DNA of 64,000 nucleotides from positions 8,322,133 to 8,386,132 of the forward strand of contig OY743187.1 of assembly GCA_963555705.1 (NCBI GenBank), in the 5' to 3' direction. Under the pieces are notes generated by a model that saw only the letters and a list, made by a program, of their open reading frames with translations, ran no database searches and had not been told where the DNA came from. The translations under genes were made by a program, and so were the position numbers. How positions within the stretch are numbered: position 1 is the stretch's first letter; each line of letters begins with the position of its first letter. Below are positions 12,916 to 27,600 of this stretch, piece by piece. Source of the DNA: Ligustrum vulgare (lineage: Eukaryota; Streptophyta; Magnoliopsida; Lamiales; Oleaceae).

Positions 12916-13289
12916 TTACAAAATGTGAACATTAAGCTCCTAAAGTCTGATATTAATTTTCAGTCAAAGTCAATAATTAATGTTAACTACATAGTATTTT
13001 ATAGGATATAGAAATTTTTAAACACAAATCTTTTAAAATTTATGATTTTATCCCATTTCCAAAAAAAAAAAAAATTATGATTTTATCTATACTATAAACA
13101 AGGTCAAAAGTATATATATACTAAGAGCCTGTTTGCTAATGGTAAAAATTTTATCTCAGTTTTTCAAATTTAATTTTAATCATTCATTTTTAGTCCAATC
13201 CATAATTTTTGATCTTTCAAACTTTTTTAAACCACACATTCATTAAAAAATAAAAAAATCACAAAAATCAAAATTGTTCACATTACTAA

Positions 13290-13888
13290 GAGCATCTCCA
13301 ATAAAACATTGTCTAAGCTAAAAAATAGGTGATATTTGACAACAATTAATTGAACTTCTAATGAATGTCTAATAAACAAACATTGTGGCAAAAAAATGAT
13401 CTTCAATACAATTATGTCTACAATCCAATAGTAATGCCTATATGGCATTAATTTATTTAAAATAATTTTTTTTTTTTTTGAAACTAGTTAAAATAAAACT
13501 ATTTAATACTTAAATAAATATTCTATGAAACAAAACGTGTTGATTTTTTTATTAATATAAATTGCTTTTTTTTTTGTGAAAGTAATATAATAAATTGCTT
13601 TAGTTCACAGGTAGTGGGAGGATAAATATGCGGGGTTAACTGTAAATGGTAACTGACGTAATTAATTTTCAGTTTTATATTAAAAAAAAAAAAAACAGTT
13701 TTTTCAGTATTATTGTCTAGTCAGCATGTTAAATATATCTTCTAAAGTTGGACTTGACATTGGACAATGTTTAATATTTTTTTACCAACTCAGCACAATA
13801 TGAGATGCATTAGAGAAGAATATAAATAGATATTGTTCAATTTAATGATTTGACACGTTTTTTTAACAATGTGTCGAAGATGCTTTAA
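13290..13888. mobile_element. MITE-like element with GAGCATCT ends, about 0.6 kb
   Basis: The left end AGAGCATCTCCAATAAAAC and the right end GTGTCGAAGATGCTTT are imperfect inverted repeats. GAGCATCTCC-type ends are frequent in plant MITEs. The interior is AT-rich and non-coding. No clear target duplication. Confidence 0.45.
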
Positions 13889-14658
13889 ACTGGATCCGAA
13901 GTAGTTGCAAATTTTGCAGCAGAGCCTTGGAAATTGACTATGCTCGAATTAATCAACATGGACCCACAATTCATTTTACCTTTAACAGTAATCCTCCTCT
14001 TCTTCACGCTCGCTCACTCGCGTCCAATTACTCTCCAGCGTCAGTTTACCCAAAACCATAGGAGCGTGTAGCGCAATCTCCTTAAACGCGTTGTCTTAAC
14101 ATCTCCACAACCCGACCCGAATCAGAGACTGCAGAAACTGTTCTTTAGTGTTTAGAGAGAGAGAGAGAGTAGTGAAAAAAGATAAATTTCTAAGGATCCT
14201 CAATATAGTATCAGTACCCCAAACTTCTTATTTGTGCATCGGAGCCCCCAACCTTTTAATAGTTTGTGCACAGTATCGACTAAAAATATCTATTTAGACA
14301 ATAATTATAAAATATCTGGTGATACTTATTTGACGTGGGATTAAAAATGGTAAAATGACTAAAAATATGTCATTGTTTTGGTAGGAATTAAAATCATATT
14401 GTTAGTAAATTTTGATAAAAATTTATGAAATGTGTGATTAAAAAGTTATGTCCTATAAAATATATGATTAAGATTTATTATTGACTTAAATTAAATTCAA
14501 ATTTTAATATGTGCAAAACAGAGGTTTTATTCAAAAATCAAATGATAGTTCAAATTACAATTTTACCTTTCCAACGAACCATTACGTGTAAGTTGCATGG
14601 GCATTATATAAACAAAGAATGCGAAATTTACGAAGTAAAATATATAGTTGAAAAATTA

Positions 14659-14894
14659 GGCTATGTTTGATTCAACATGAAAAATGCAAATGAAAATATC
14701 TGCCTTTTCCATGCAAATTTTCTCACAAAAATGGTGAAAAAATATTTTCCAAGAAAATGAATTAAGTTGTGCATAACATAATTGTACCAAGAAAATATTT
14801 TCCAAGCAAACTTTCCAATCGAACATCAAAAAGGTGAAAAAAAAAATTCTTAATAAGACATTTTTCAAGCAAATATATGTAATCAAACACATCC
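14659..14894. mobile_element. Tourist/PIF-Harbinger-like MITE, 236 bp
   Basis: Ends GGCTATGTTTGATT and AATCAAACACATCC are inverted repeats, flanked on both sides by TTA (14656-14658, 14895-14897), the usual PIF/Harbinger target duplication. The related end at 63868 suggests the same family. Confidence 0.8.
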
Positions 14895-15349
14895 TTATTT
14901 GAAAAAATACGTGAAAAAAATTGTAATTTATAATAATTTTTTACGCAATGATTACAATTTATAAATAACGCAATTTCTCAAACTACTTTTTAACTGCACA
15001 CATTTTTTCTTTCCAATTAACCACATATTTACTTAGAAAATAAACAAAAATAAACGACGGCTTAGGCCGCCGAACGGTTCGTAAATTTGTTTATAAAAAA
15101 AGTTGTCAAATGGAGACTAACGTTTAAATACACTTTTTTGTTATAAAATGTTATTTTTCTATTTTTTATTTGATATAATTGTATAATTAACATATTTTTA
15201 TAAATTTTCATCAAAATCTTTTTCATTAATAGAAATCCGAGAAAAATCTAGTTTATTTATATTATGTTAAAAGATATAAGTACCACGGTAGAAAATATTA
15301 GGGACCTCTAGAGGAATTTACATAAAAAATTGTAAAAAAACTCCCAACA

Positions 15350-16092
15350 CACAATCGCGCAAATTCAATTGTGAATCAAAGCCTTCTCTCTCTAAAATCA
15401 AATTAATATTTCACATAGTTTATTGTGTTCTCTCACTACTTTCTCTCTCTACATATACACAATCAAAACTTTTACGCAAAAAAAAAAAAAAAAACAATTG
15501 ACAACATCACAGTCGATAAAAGCAGAGACAGAGAATTTTCAAGGGGAAAAAAAAAATCGTAGAGAGAAATGAATTTAGAGAGAGAAAAAGAAATGATGTG
15601 TGGGATTAGAGAGAGAAAGTGTATTGTTTTTCATTTTGTTATTGTTGGTTCGTGGGTTGGTAATTGTGTTTTTTCTATCTTTCAATTCTATGTACGACTG
15701 CTTTTTTCTTTATCCTCACACAACCCACAAATAATAAAACAATCAATTACTTATTTTTCGTCTTCTACTATTATTTGTATACAAGTTTTTGTTATCGGGA
15801 GTATTAATTGGTTTTTTTGGGCATTCTACAAGTCTCACCGCACATATAGATTATGTAGAGAGAGAAAGGTAAACTCTTTCTCAGTGTTTTCTATATGCAC
15901 ACTTTTTTCAATATACTTCCATTTGCAAACCCTAGATTTTAGAGTTTATTTTTGTAATTTATTTGTATTTTGTGGGATTTTTTTTTTTTTCAGTTTAGGT
16001 TGTTTGGAAATTGGATCTGTATAAGCCCTAACTTGTTTTGATTTGGCTTATATATTGGAGAGGAAGCAAGTGTTTTGGAGTTCTGGAGTTAA
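15350..16092 (+). promoter_or_regulatory. Probable promoter/5' leader of the RLT1-like gene, with a leader intron
   Basis: A stretch rich in CTCTCT and GAGAGA, typical of plant leaders, precedes the gene. A plausible leader intron runs 15869-15993 (AAAG|GTAAAC ... T-tract CAG). If transcription starts before 15569, an upstream ORF beginning there would be present and could lower translation. The transcription start is unknown, so this is inference. Confidence 0.45.
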
Positions 16093-18578
16093 ATGGAGAC
16101 TGATGGAACTTGTGATAGTGGAAGTGGTGGTGGTTGTGGTGCCAGCGGTCATGGTGGAGGAGGAAGTGCTGGAAGTCTGGAGCCGGAGAAGAAGACTACA
16201 GCGGAGGGAGAACCAAGGGTTAAGCGTAAAATGAAGACTCCTTACCAGTTGGAACTTCTTGAGAAAACCTATACTCGTTAGTTTCATCTATTCTCCTTTT
16301 ATTGTTCATTTTTGTTTCATTTTATCCTGTGATATATATGTTTTGATTTTTGACATATTAGTATTTGAGAATATTTGAGGATTAAAATAAATCTGAATAA
16401 GTGTTTGATTTTATGCTCAGTGGAAACATATCCGTCCGAAGAGTTGAGAGCAGAGCTTTCAGTGAAATTAGGCCTCTCTGATCGGCAGCTACAGATGTGG
16501 TTCTGCCATAGAAGGTTAAAGGACCGAAAAGCACCAACAGAGAAGCAGCAAACAAAGACTGCTTCGCCAGCTACAGTTGCAGGGCCCTCTGACAGGAGTA
16601 CGGATGAAATGGCCGTTGATGATACTGAGGTGGAAAATAAACATGGCTCTGGTTTGAGTCTGTTTGGGAGTTCAGATTTGCTGTCCCGTCTACCACAGCA
16701 ACAGAGAGTAGTTCATAAAGTTGGGACGGCGGTGCCAAGGATGACGGCAGAAATGCCTGTGATGAGGAGGTTCTATGAGCCACCTCTGGCAATATCCGAG
16801 CAGAGGGCAATAGCATTTGTGGAGGCACAGTTGGGGGAGCCACTGAGAGAGGATGGGCCAATTCTTGGAATGGAATTTGATCCCTTGCCGCCTGGTGCAT
16901 TTGGTGCACCCTTTGGTATATTACTTGACCCAATTTAACTTCTTAGCATTCAATAATAATTAATGAATAACTAACTAAATATAATTATAATGAATAACTA
17001 ACTAAATATAATTATAATTATTAATTAATGAATAACTAACTAAATATATTCAATAATTAATGAAAATGTGAGAAATATATAACAAAAACAATTAAATTCA
17101 TATATTATGGGAAAGAATATGAAGAAACAAAAAAGTATTCAATAGCAAAATTCAATGTAAATTAAAAAAACTTTTTTAAAAATAATAATTGTGGTTCATA
17201 ATTTTTAAACAATTACGATTCATGGTCATTGCATACAATATAATTAAAAAGAAATGTGGTATAGAAATGTATATTATAGGAGAATATATGGTTAAAAAGT
17301 AGAGATTTTTTTTATATCATGTATAGAATACCTCATTAATAAAATATAGTTAAAACGAAATTTAAAAAATGAGATGTGAATTAATGAATGTCAAACATAA
17401 TTCAAAGAATGATCACAGGAAAAAAATATTTTCCCAAAGAATGAATAGACATAATTTCTTTATTGGATTTTATTATATCAATCCTTAAAATTTAGGATAT
17501 TAAAACTTTCCAATTAGATTGTGCAGAACATCAATCAATACATGAAAAGGAATTGCACATGTATTAAATTTATTTATGAAAAATAACAATATTTTTTATT
17601 TCTTGCGTTAATGTTGCTCAACGTTACAAATAATATTTTTGTAGATATTTTTAGTAATATCAAAATATAATAATGATAAAAAAAATTCTATTTCACAAAA
17701 GGAAATTGTTTTTTTTTTTTTTTTACATTCTTGAATGTTACATAATTTGTTCTTGAAATCCATATAAAAATAATCCAACCAATGAATCAATATATTATAG
17801 AATTGATTAAATAATTTGTTAATACCAATGTACTGATTTTCGTGTAGTGGGGAATGAGTGCCAATGCAATGGTGCTGATGTAATTGATATTTAATTTAAT
17901 GATCTTAAGTCAAACAAATAAATGTCATATTTTGACAAAAAAAAATAAGGTCAGCAGTTTTGGCGGGAAAACTTGGGCTAACTATCTTGTTATTATATAT
18001 TTTATATATATTAAGATTAAGATTAAGATGTGATGCCGGTGAAGTTTGATGTTTAGTTATGCAATTTGTGTTTTGATTAATGGTTGGCCAGTTTCTTAAT
18101 TGTCAAACCTCATAAGCGTCTGTTTGGTAAATTGTTTATCAAGTTTATAAACAACACATTTTTCCAAACCGCTCGATCACACATTTCTCAAAATCACTTT
18201 TCAACCACATAGCTTACCTCAAAGACATAACTTTCTCTGTTTACAAAAAAAAAAACTTTTATCAAACAGAACTTGCACATGTGGATCACTCTACACAATT
18301 TTGACATGACTGTTCAATATAAAAGTAATAAATAGTGAAGCTGATTTGAACGAAGTAAATTTTGAGATAGTTTTTGGTGAGAGATGTTTGTGTTTGGTGA
18401 TCTGTTATGATCACTGAAGTTTAGTATAATTTTTTTTTTTCATTCAGTGGTATCTTTTCTATTAAATGATGCAAATGAAACCACACAATGATAGTCCCAT
18501 TGACAGGCTTCTTATTAAACTATATGGTCATGGGAGCTGGTAAAGAATCATTATTTTAGGTTTGTTTATTTGGCTGGT

Positions 18579-18610
<32 letters not shown>

Positions 18611-21600
18611 TGAGGAACTAATTTGGTTGGATACCTGATGATCAGGTAGTGACAATCCTGGTATTGGCAGTTTAGCTATTTGTTTTATTCATCATTATGG
18701 CCTTCACTTTTAATGTGTTTATGACGATTAATAAATTACATTTGTAAACACAACAACAAACTAAACTTTATGTCTAAGTAAAATTAAGATTTGCCACTTA
18801 ATTTTTTTTTTTTTTTTTTTTTTGGTCATTTCGTTTTATTCATTGCTACATCTACTAAAAGATTCAATGCAACTAGATCTTTTATAACTGCATTACTCCT
18901 TATTTTTACCTTAATTGTACAAAATTACAATCTCGTATCTCAGATGAGGTTCCTTGGTGTATGGTATTTGCAGATGATACTAAGAGGGGGTTATATCATA
19001 ATTTCGAAATCAAATAATTTTTGTTAAGTCGAACTAGGATGGAATACTTGTAATTTCCCTTTTAGTAGTAGGACTGTGGAGGATAGTCTTGCCCTGAAGA
19101 GTGATTATTTTAGGTATTGAGGTTCAATTATCTACAAGGAATGAGGACTTGAAGAGAATTTAATGCGGTTTGGATAATAAAGGAATTTATTTGACATGGG
19201 ATTTAGTAGTTTTGGATATTTCTCAAAATTAAAAAAGTCTAGAGGATATAAACTTATTCAAAAAATTTACGATATCTTTTTCTCCTCTTGACGTCCTAGT
19301 GATCTATTAAAACATGTGGTTCTCCTGTGGAAACATGAATATTGGATGGTTGACAAAATGCTTCGTTTTTGTTGGTACTCGTATGATCATAGCTACTACA
19401 AATAGTTATCATGATATGGTATTATAGTTCTGACTTAGTCTTCGGACGTTCATGGGATTTGATGGGAGTCTCCTTTTGGTGTTGTGCTGGTGCAACATTT
19501 CATTGTAAGTGGTTATCCCCAAAAAATTCCTGGGTGAGTTTTGCTTTATGATTGCAATTTATAAAACCTTGAAAAGGAGTTCGCTTGCCCAGTTGCCCTT
19601 TCGGGTGCTATTCGATGCTGTATATACCAAAGAACCATTTAGGATGAAGAAAGTTACTACTATTATTTGGATTGAATCTTGATGAAACTCAATGCTATTA
19701 GCCCCTGTTCGATGGCAATTTTAAAGCGAAATTGATGTTTTGGATAGTGATTTTTTTGAGCATGTGTGGTTCAAAAGTGGGGGAAATTTTGGAATTTACA
19801 TGCAGAATATATTATTGTGTGAAAGTGTGGTTGAAAATGAGTTTGAGAAAAAAAAATAAGAAAGGGAGACAAACAAGGGCTTAGTTTGATGAGTGCAGGG
19901 GTTTTTCACAGGCATGGACCACTAGGTTCACTTTTTGTCTCCCCTCAAATAGCTATTAGGATCCTATCATGTACTATTTGATCCTGAGGGATGCAATCTG
20001 TTTTTTGTCTGTCTTGGTGGAATCCTTTTGCAGGAACTTGGAAGGTTCAATGTCAAGTTTTGCCACTTGAAAGGTTTAGCAAACATGAAATGAAATCCAA
20101 TTTGAACTTATGCCCAGCCAAAGAACCATATTATTGCTTCGCCTCAAGTAACTAGAATGGTGAATATATGAGTTTTTACTGGTGTTTAGTCAGTTTCACA
20201 GTTGTCAGTCTTGTGGAGACTATCTGGAAGATGTTACCTGAATGATTGAAAGAAATTAATGGGAGGAGACCGGTTATGCAGAGAAGCCCTGTGGAAAAAT
20301 GATGGTGGGATATATTTATTCTCAGTTCTGGCATTATCAGAGCTCAACTTCTGCCATCTATTTGTATTGGGGGTCACAGCATATTATGTTGTATTATATC
20401 GGGTATTGCCAAGAATAGAAAAATGGGAGGAGACCAGTTATGCAGAGAAGCCCTGTGGAAAAATGATGGTGCGATATATTTATTCTCAGTTCTGGCATTA
20501 TCAGAGCTCAACTTCTGCATCTATTTGTATTGGGGGTCACAGCATATTATGTTGTATGACATTGGGTATGCCGAGAACAGAAAAAAATGATGCTTCCATG
20601 AGCAAGACTGATTTTGAATCCCATTCCTTATATGTGGGCATATATTCTTTGATTTGGTTTTGCTGTCAAATAAAAAAATATATAATGTGGGAATACATTG
20701 TGATCAGCCTAAAGGCGGTTTCTCTGTAATTATCATTATCTACCATTTTAATTGACGTGAATTAGTTGAATGGATTGGGTCCTTGGAGGCTGGTAAAGTT
20801 ATTATGCATCATGGAAGTGGTCCTCGTGGAATGACTCTGGAGCTATGAATCATGGATACTGCCACTGGGATAGCATGTCAATGTGTGACGTGTTGTATTG
20901 GTCACTTGCACCCCTGGACACTCCAAAGACATGTGTCCATCACACAACGTGGGGTCATTTTTTTATTTTTAGATTTTTGACACTTGTTGGATATTTTATG
21001 GACGCTCGTTGGGTATGTGGGTATGTGTCTGACATGCCTTTTGGCTTCTTCCATATTGTTCAATACTTCTTAGTGTCAACACGTGAGAAACATGTTGTCG
21101 ACACATCAAGGACGAGGAAGGTCCCATTTTGTATATTAGAATATAGTCTTAGAGAAGTTTTTGCTTATTGGAACATATGTCTAAAATATTCAAAATAATG
21201 TGAGAAAAGTTCTATGAACATAATTTCGAATTCTTTTTACGTCTGCCATTTGCATTTTTCTTTTCCTAGCATTAGTTATATATCGTTTAACCTAAAGTTA
21301 TTTTACCCTCCGTTTGGAAGTATTTATAAATGGTTTAATTTATAAATAGATAGAAATTGGTGGCAAAGGGTATTTGTGGATTAATTGGAATGTGTAGCTG
21401 TAATGAAGTTCAACATTTATAAATGATTTATAACTTTGCCAAATAGGCACTTAATCTAAAAAATAGCTACTTATCCTATTTATAAAAGTTTTCACACAAT
21501 TTAAAAAAATATTGATCTTATTAAAAAGCTTAAAAAAGAGATAAAAAGTAAAAATTAAAATAAAATTTAAGCATCCTTGATGTTCCTTTTCCTACACTTT

Positions 21601-24600
21601 TTTTTTTTTTTTTTGAAAAATCATGTGTAGGCATGTTTGTGTAGTGTCGAATGTCCATGCCATGTGTAGGCATGTCTTTGTAGTGTCGAGTGTCCATGCT
21701 TCTTAGTCCTGGGTGATGCATGCTGGAATTTCAGTTTAAAATAGTAGTATGTTGGCTATCAATTTTTTTGGTTTAAGATTAGCATTCTATATTTTGTTTA
21801 TGATTTTCCTTTACTAGATGAGCTTAATGATTTTGGCATCAAACAGTTACACCAGTGCAACAGAAACGTTCTGGACGGTCCCATGAGGCTCAATTATATG
21901 AGAGTCCTAAATTAATCAAGGTTGGTAGACCCTTTCTCTTAAGTATTATTCTAAGCATTATAAAATATGCATGGATAAAGGTGAAGTTTCAATCCCCATC
22001 TTCCTTTATCATTATATATATTACCTCTAAAACGCATTCTTTGTTTATAAACAATTTTTTTTTTTACTAAACAGAAGCTTAGTTTATGTTGGCAACCTAG
22101 TTGTTTTTGCCTGTAGTTCTTGGCTAAGTTCGAAACATCATGCCTACATATGAAGCTGGGCAGCTAGTATATCTAAATTGCAAAAAAATTTATGGTCTCA
22201 AAATGCTTGCCTCTTTTTGTTAATGGTTTATGCAAATGGTAGCAAATGTTCAATAAAAGCAGAATTCAAAATTTGATCTGTAATCAAAGCAGAATGATGG
22301 TGATTTATTTGCATGATTAGATCTCTAATCATGTAACTAAATCACTAAAGTAAATAAAAATCTACAAAATCTTGGCATTTCAATCCATTGTTCCCAAACC
22401 CACATGAAATAAATAAACAGTAATAGAATTTCTGGGTTGGAAAGTTATTGGACTTGCTCCTTTTTCTTTTCAGGTTTTTGTTGTGTCCAATGAGTGGTGT
22501 CTTCATCACCCAAAAACTGCTATTTCACCCTTGTCGAACTTTGTATATATTTTTTTCAGTTATTGTAATTTTTTTTCTTTATTTATTATGATGCTTCTAC
22601 TTTATCCTCTTTTTCCTGCCTCAGTCTGCTAAGCAAAACTGATCAATACCGAGTCCGCCAGCCCCCAACATATATTGAAAAGGAAAAAAGTTGATACTAT
22701 TTTTATATTCTTATCTCAACGTGATCATTTTGAATGTATGAAGCTGATTCATATAAGTCCTATTTTTCACAAGATATTTTCTGATAGATTTTTGGAATGG
22801 AAAATTTGTATGTTTTGACAAATTGGATCTCAGGGAGCTTCACAGGCTGTCCATGAATTCCAGTTTCTTCCTGAAAATCCATCTGTGAGAAGCGATTCAT
22901 ATGAAAGATCTGTGCCATCTCATTATTATGGTTCACCTGCTGACGTTCAGAGTGCTCGATTTCCATCATCTAGCGGTAGGTCTTTTAAGCATGGGAATGA
23001 GCAAGTACCCTCTGGACATAATCTCCGAGGTCAGACTCCAATTTTAAGTCTTTTGCCTCATCAAGGAAGGCAAGGCCATCACTTATCTCCAGCTTCTGGA
23101 GAAGTTGACATTGTTCCACGAATAACCACTTCGGTAAATGTTAACATCGATGCCAATTATGTCGTTCATCCTGCAACTGCGTCAGATAATCAGATAACAC
23201 CAGACAGGCGTGTTGTACATGAAGAACGGCTGGAGAACAAATGCAAGGTTTTTTCTTTAATTTTGTGTGTCTATGTACTTTTTAATCCTTGCATATTTTC
23301 TGTTAAAATTAGCGTTTTGGTTGAAGGATGCCTCCCTCTTATTTCTTATTATCAAGCTTACTAGTCCTGCAACTTGGTTACGTTTTTGCTCTCATGAAAA
23401 CAAATGCGTATTATAGGGGTAAGAGTTTAGATTTCTAAATAGGTTTGATATACTGCTGCACAATTTTATCATTTAAGGGCTTTTTATGAGCACAAGAGTT
23501 CCTGACGTGTTATTTTCCATTTGCAGAGTGAAGAGGCTAGAATAGCCAGGGAAGTTGAAGCTCATGAGAAAAGAATCCGAAAAGAGCTTGAGAAGCAAGA
23601 TATATTAAGGCGCAAGGTATTTGCATGTCCTTCCTTTCCCTCAAGAGTGTCAATCAGTCTTAGGACTCTTTACTCATTTGTTACTTCCCTTTCTCTGATA
23701 ACTTTATTCTATCGTCCTTAATCTTTAGAGAGAAGAACAAATGAGGAAAGATATGGAAAGGCAGGATCGTGAACGGCGGAGGGAAGAAGAAAGACTATTG
23801 CGTGATAAGCAGCGTGAAGAGGAGAGATACCAGAGGGAGCAAAGGCGTGAAATGGAACGGAGGGAGAAATTTCTACAGAAGGAATATATCAGAGTTAGTC
23901 CTAATGCTCATTATGCCTAAGATGGTGTTCGGATAAAAAAAAAGTCTCTTGTTTATAACATATGCACTCAAACCAAGATCTGATGTAGTCTGATGGACCG
24001 TATAATTCCACTGAAATTTTCAGACCCCACCCCCAAGTGGAGTGCCTTCACTCTATTAAAATTAATAGACAAGTACGGGTGTCACCTTGCAGATGAATAG
24101 CAAGTCAAATTTTTGTTGTCTTACTGATGGAATTTGCTGCCCCATTGCGTAAAAAAATGGGTAGCAGCTTTCCCAAGTTTTTTTGTAGAGATGGGATGTC
24201 ACCGGCTTTTGTGCATTGGTATATAAACAACAAAAAAATTGTTTCCGAACAGAGGCTAAAACATATTTTAATAATAGAGGTTCTAAAGCAGCAATTTTTC
24301 ATTGTTTTTGCTCTTTCTTATCTCAGGCAGAAAAGAAGAGGCTTAAAGAAGAAATGCGCAGGGAGAAGGAAGCTGCAAGGCTTAGAGCTGCTAATGATAG
24401 GGCCGCTGCTCGCAGAATTGCTAAGGAATCAACGGAATTGATTGAGGATGAACAATTGGAACTCATGGAGTTTGCAGCCTCAAATAGGGGTTTGTCCTCA
24501 GTTTTGGCTCTTGACAATGTAACTCTGCAGAAACTTGACTCGCAGAAAGGTGGTTAAGCTACCTTTTATGACCATTTATTATACGAAGTTGAACTCAATT

Positions 24601-27600
24601 TCTGTTATATATTTTCTTATGTTCCTGGACGTACTGTTGGGTGTTCAATTTTTTAACTCCTGGTATACCTCAATGCTTCAGATAAGCTCCCTGACTTCCC
24701 ACCCAAATCTGTGCTTATGAAAAGACCATTTGAAGTCCAACCCTGGGCTGATTCTGAGGAGAGGGTGGGCAATCTTCTAATGGTGAGATAAGTTGTTCCC
24801 ATCTGGATGAGATAGGTCTTTATTGTCATGATCACTATAAGCTGTTACTACTAATGCTACAGCAATACTTCTAATAGCCTACTACTACCATTGTTATTAC
24901 TAATATTAACATTGACACACGGATCCTCTATTTATTGCATGACGTTTTGGACTTTTACTATTTTATTCAACATTTGCTGTCCATGACCATTATTAGGTTG
25001 AGAAGTGCTGGGAATGTGATGGAGTTGGGTCTTTCTTTATTTTGATGATTGATAGTACAGCTGAATTGAATTTTGCATGCATACAGTCCCACTAGCCCAC
25101 CATTTGATATGAGCATGTAGAATGAGAATGTGGTATTTCTTTTCCTTGCTTTTTGTTAATGGTTCGACTTTGGAGAAAACGAGATAAGGTATGCTATACT
25201 TATCGAGGCATAATGGAAATTTTATTGTAGGCATAAACGAAATCAAATTAATTAGAATAGAATTTCCATCATTGCATTTTTTGATTATGGTAAGATAGTT
25301 TGTATCCTTTCTAAAAGGAAATCCTAGTTTTCCCCATTTTCCATTTTCAATTTAATTTAGAACCTATAAAAAGAGTCTCCTCGATTGTAATGAAGCACAC
25401 TTGAATATTGAATAAAAATACAATCTTCCTACCATTTCTCTCTTTCTACTTTCTCTTTCTTCTTAATTGTCCTTGTTCACTGCAATAGTCATCACTATAT
25501 ACAATTAATTGAGTTACTTTCACATTTCTCCTCCTTCGTACATTAAGCTCCTGTTTGGTGAGGATTAAAATCAATTTTTTAGTAGGTTTTGTTAAAAGTT
25601 GACGTAATGTGGTTGAAAAATTGTGAGATCCATGAAATGTATGGTTAATATTAGTTGTTTGACTTAGATTAAAATATGAATTTTAATTTCTATTAAACAG
25701 GAGCTTAATGGAGATAGAGTTTGTTATCATAGTTGAAAAAACTTAAGTAATGAAGGAAATCTATGTAGTGGGATTAATGATTCAATGGACTAGTGTTTTT
25801 AATGTGTCCATTTTTTGATGATATGTACTGTGAGCTTTATAATGTTACTTTGAAAAATGCTGTGCAACTTTTGAGTTATAATATCTTTGTGTTTGTTGTT
25901 TTGAGCATGATGATCTACCCCTTTGCCCAAATCTAGCTCTTCAGATGTTGCCTGTTAATGGTATCCTCATTCTTTCTCATATAAAAGGTTTTCTTGAGTA
26001 GAAATTTTCATATTTCAAGTTCTTGTATTTAAAGTATTTATCATATCTTGAGTTTTGTTGTGTCATTCATCTGCAGTACTTAAATATCTTGCCTTGTGTG
26101 ATTTTTGGTGTTATTTCTTGTATGGGACTTCAAAACTCTGATTTATCTGCAATATTGGGTGGTTCTGAGGTGCAATCTCATGTAGGTTTGGAGATTCTTG
26201 ATTACTTTTGCGGATGTTCTTGGACTATGGCCCTTCACTCTGGATGAGTTTGCTCAAACTTTTCATGAAAATGTAAGTTTTTGAGGCCCTTTTGCTAAGT
26301 TTAGCACAAGTCACTTCTTTTCATATTTCTTGCTTTCATATAACTCCCGTGGGTTCCGCCAATTTAGGATCCAAGGCTGCTAGGAGAGATTCATATAGCA
26401 ATTCTTAGATGCATTATAAAAGATATTGAAGATGTTGCAAGAACGCCCACCAATGCATTGGGTGCAAATCAGAATTCCACTGTTAATCCTGGGGGTGGAC
26501 ATCCACATATTGTTGAAGGGGTATGCTTTGTTATGTGGTTGCTTTATGTTGCAATACAAATTAAGTGAAATATATGATATCATATGTTGTAACAGGCATA
26601 TGCTTGGGGTTTTAACATATGTAGCTGGCAGCGTCACCTGACTCCATTAACATGGCCTGAAGTATTAAGGCAATTTGCTCTAGCTGCTGGTTTTGGACCA
26701 AAATTGAAGAAGAGAAGCACGGAATCTGCTTATCATCATGCTGAAATTGAGGCACGACTTGTTTCAGTTTTCTAGTAGTTGATGTGTGCATTATTTTTTA
26801 TTCTTATCAATGTTAAAATACCGACATTTCTAAATCCTGGTGACAGAGAAGACACGTGCATTTTTTTTTTTTTTCCACTTGCGATCTTGATTTGGGAAAT
26901 CCTGTTTTCAGAATTTTGTTGCTTGTTACCTTGGTCTCATTCTTGTGTGCTAGCTAGGATGTACACATGGTTACAGCCTTCTAGTAAAATGCCATGTGTT
27001 TTGCTTTATAGTTTAATAAAGGGTTTCCTCTTGATAGTTTAATCCCCCTCTAGCCAAGTGTTCTCAACTTCATAGATAGTAAGTTGGACTTTTGGAGCAA
27101 TTTTATGATAAATTTGACTGCTGTTATTTTGGACTCTACATATTTTAAGCCTCTGTTTGGTAAACTATTTATAAACCGTTGTTTATAAATAGCGACGTGG
27201 CAACATTTCGCTGATCCATTTTTTTTGAAAAGTCAAAAAAGGTGAGTGGAATCTTTTACCAGCCGAACCTGTGGACTTTCATAAAATGGGCCAATAAGAT
27301 GTTGTAACGTTGAAATTTTAAAACAAAATTTACCATACAGAGGTTAAATTATAGTACTTCTCAGTGCATGGCTTTATTTTGTTTAGTTTATTTTTAGAAA
27401 TAATAAATAAATATTATAAAAATTACTCGAAAAAATCCAATCTCAGAGATTTTTCACTTTCAGAGAGTTGGCACACTATAAGATAAATATGTTTGGCTGT
27501 GCTAAAAAATTATTTTTAGTTTACTCGTACATAAATAACTATGTTTCAAAATACTGTTTGAAAAGAAAAAATGGGAATGTTTCATAAAAAATAAGTTTAT

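Noticed and set aside
15569..16024. 151-codon open frame as an independent gene
   Set aside because: Composition is leader-like, it crosses a good splice pair, shows no domain and sits directly before the RLT start; treated as leader/uORF.
20259..20729. 156-codon open frame in RLT intron 2
   Set aside because: Made from a tandem duplication, inside an intron flanked by conserved RLT exons, and not similar to any protein I recognise.
26752..26776. Reading straight on after exon 11 of RLT (end of protein at 26776)
   Set aside because: Would drop the HARE-HTH, WHIM and tail regions, all of which follow in phase and are conserved; GC donor splicing explains it better.
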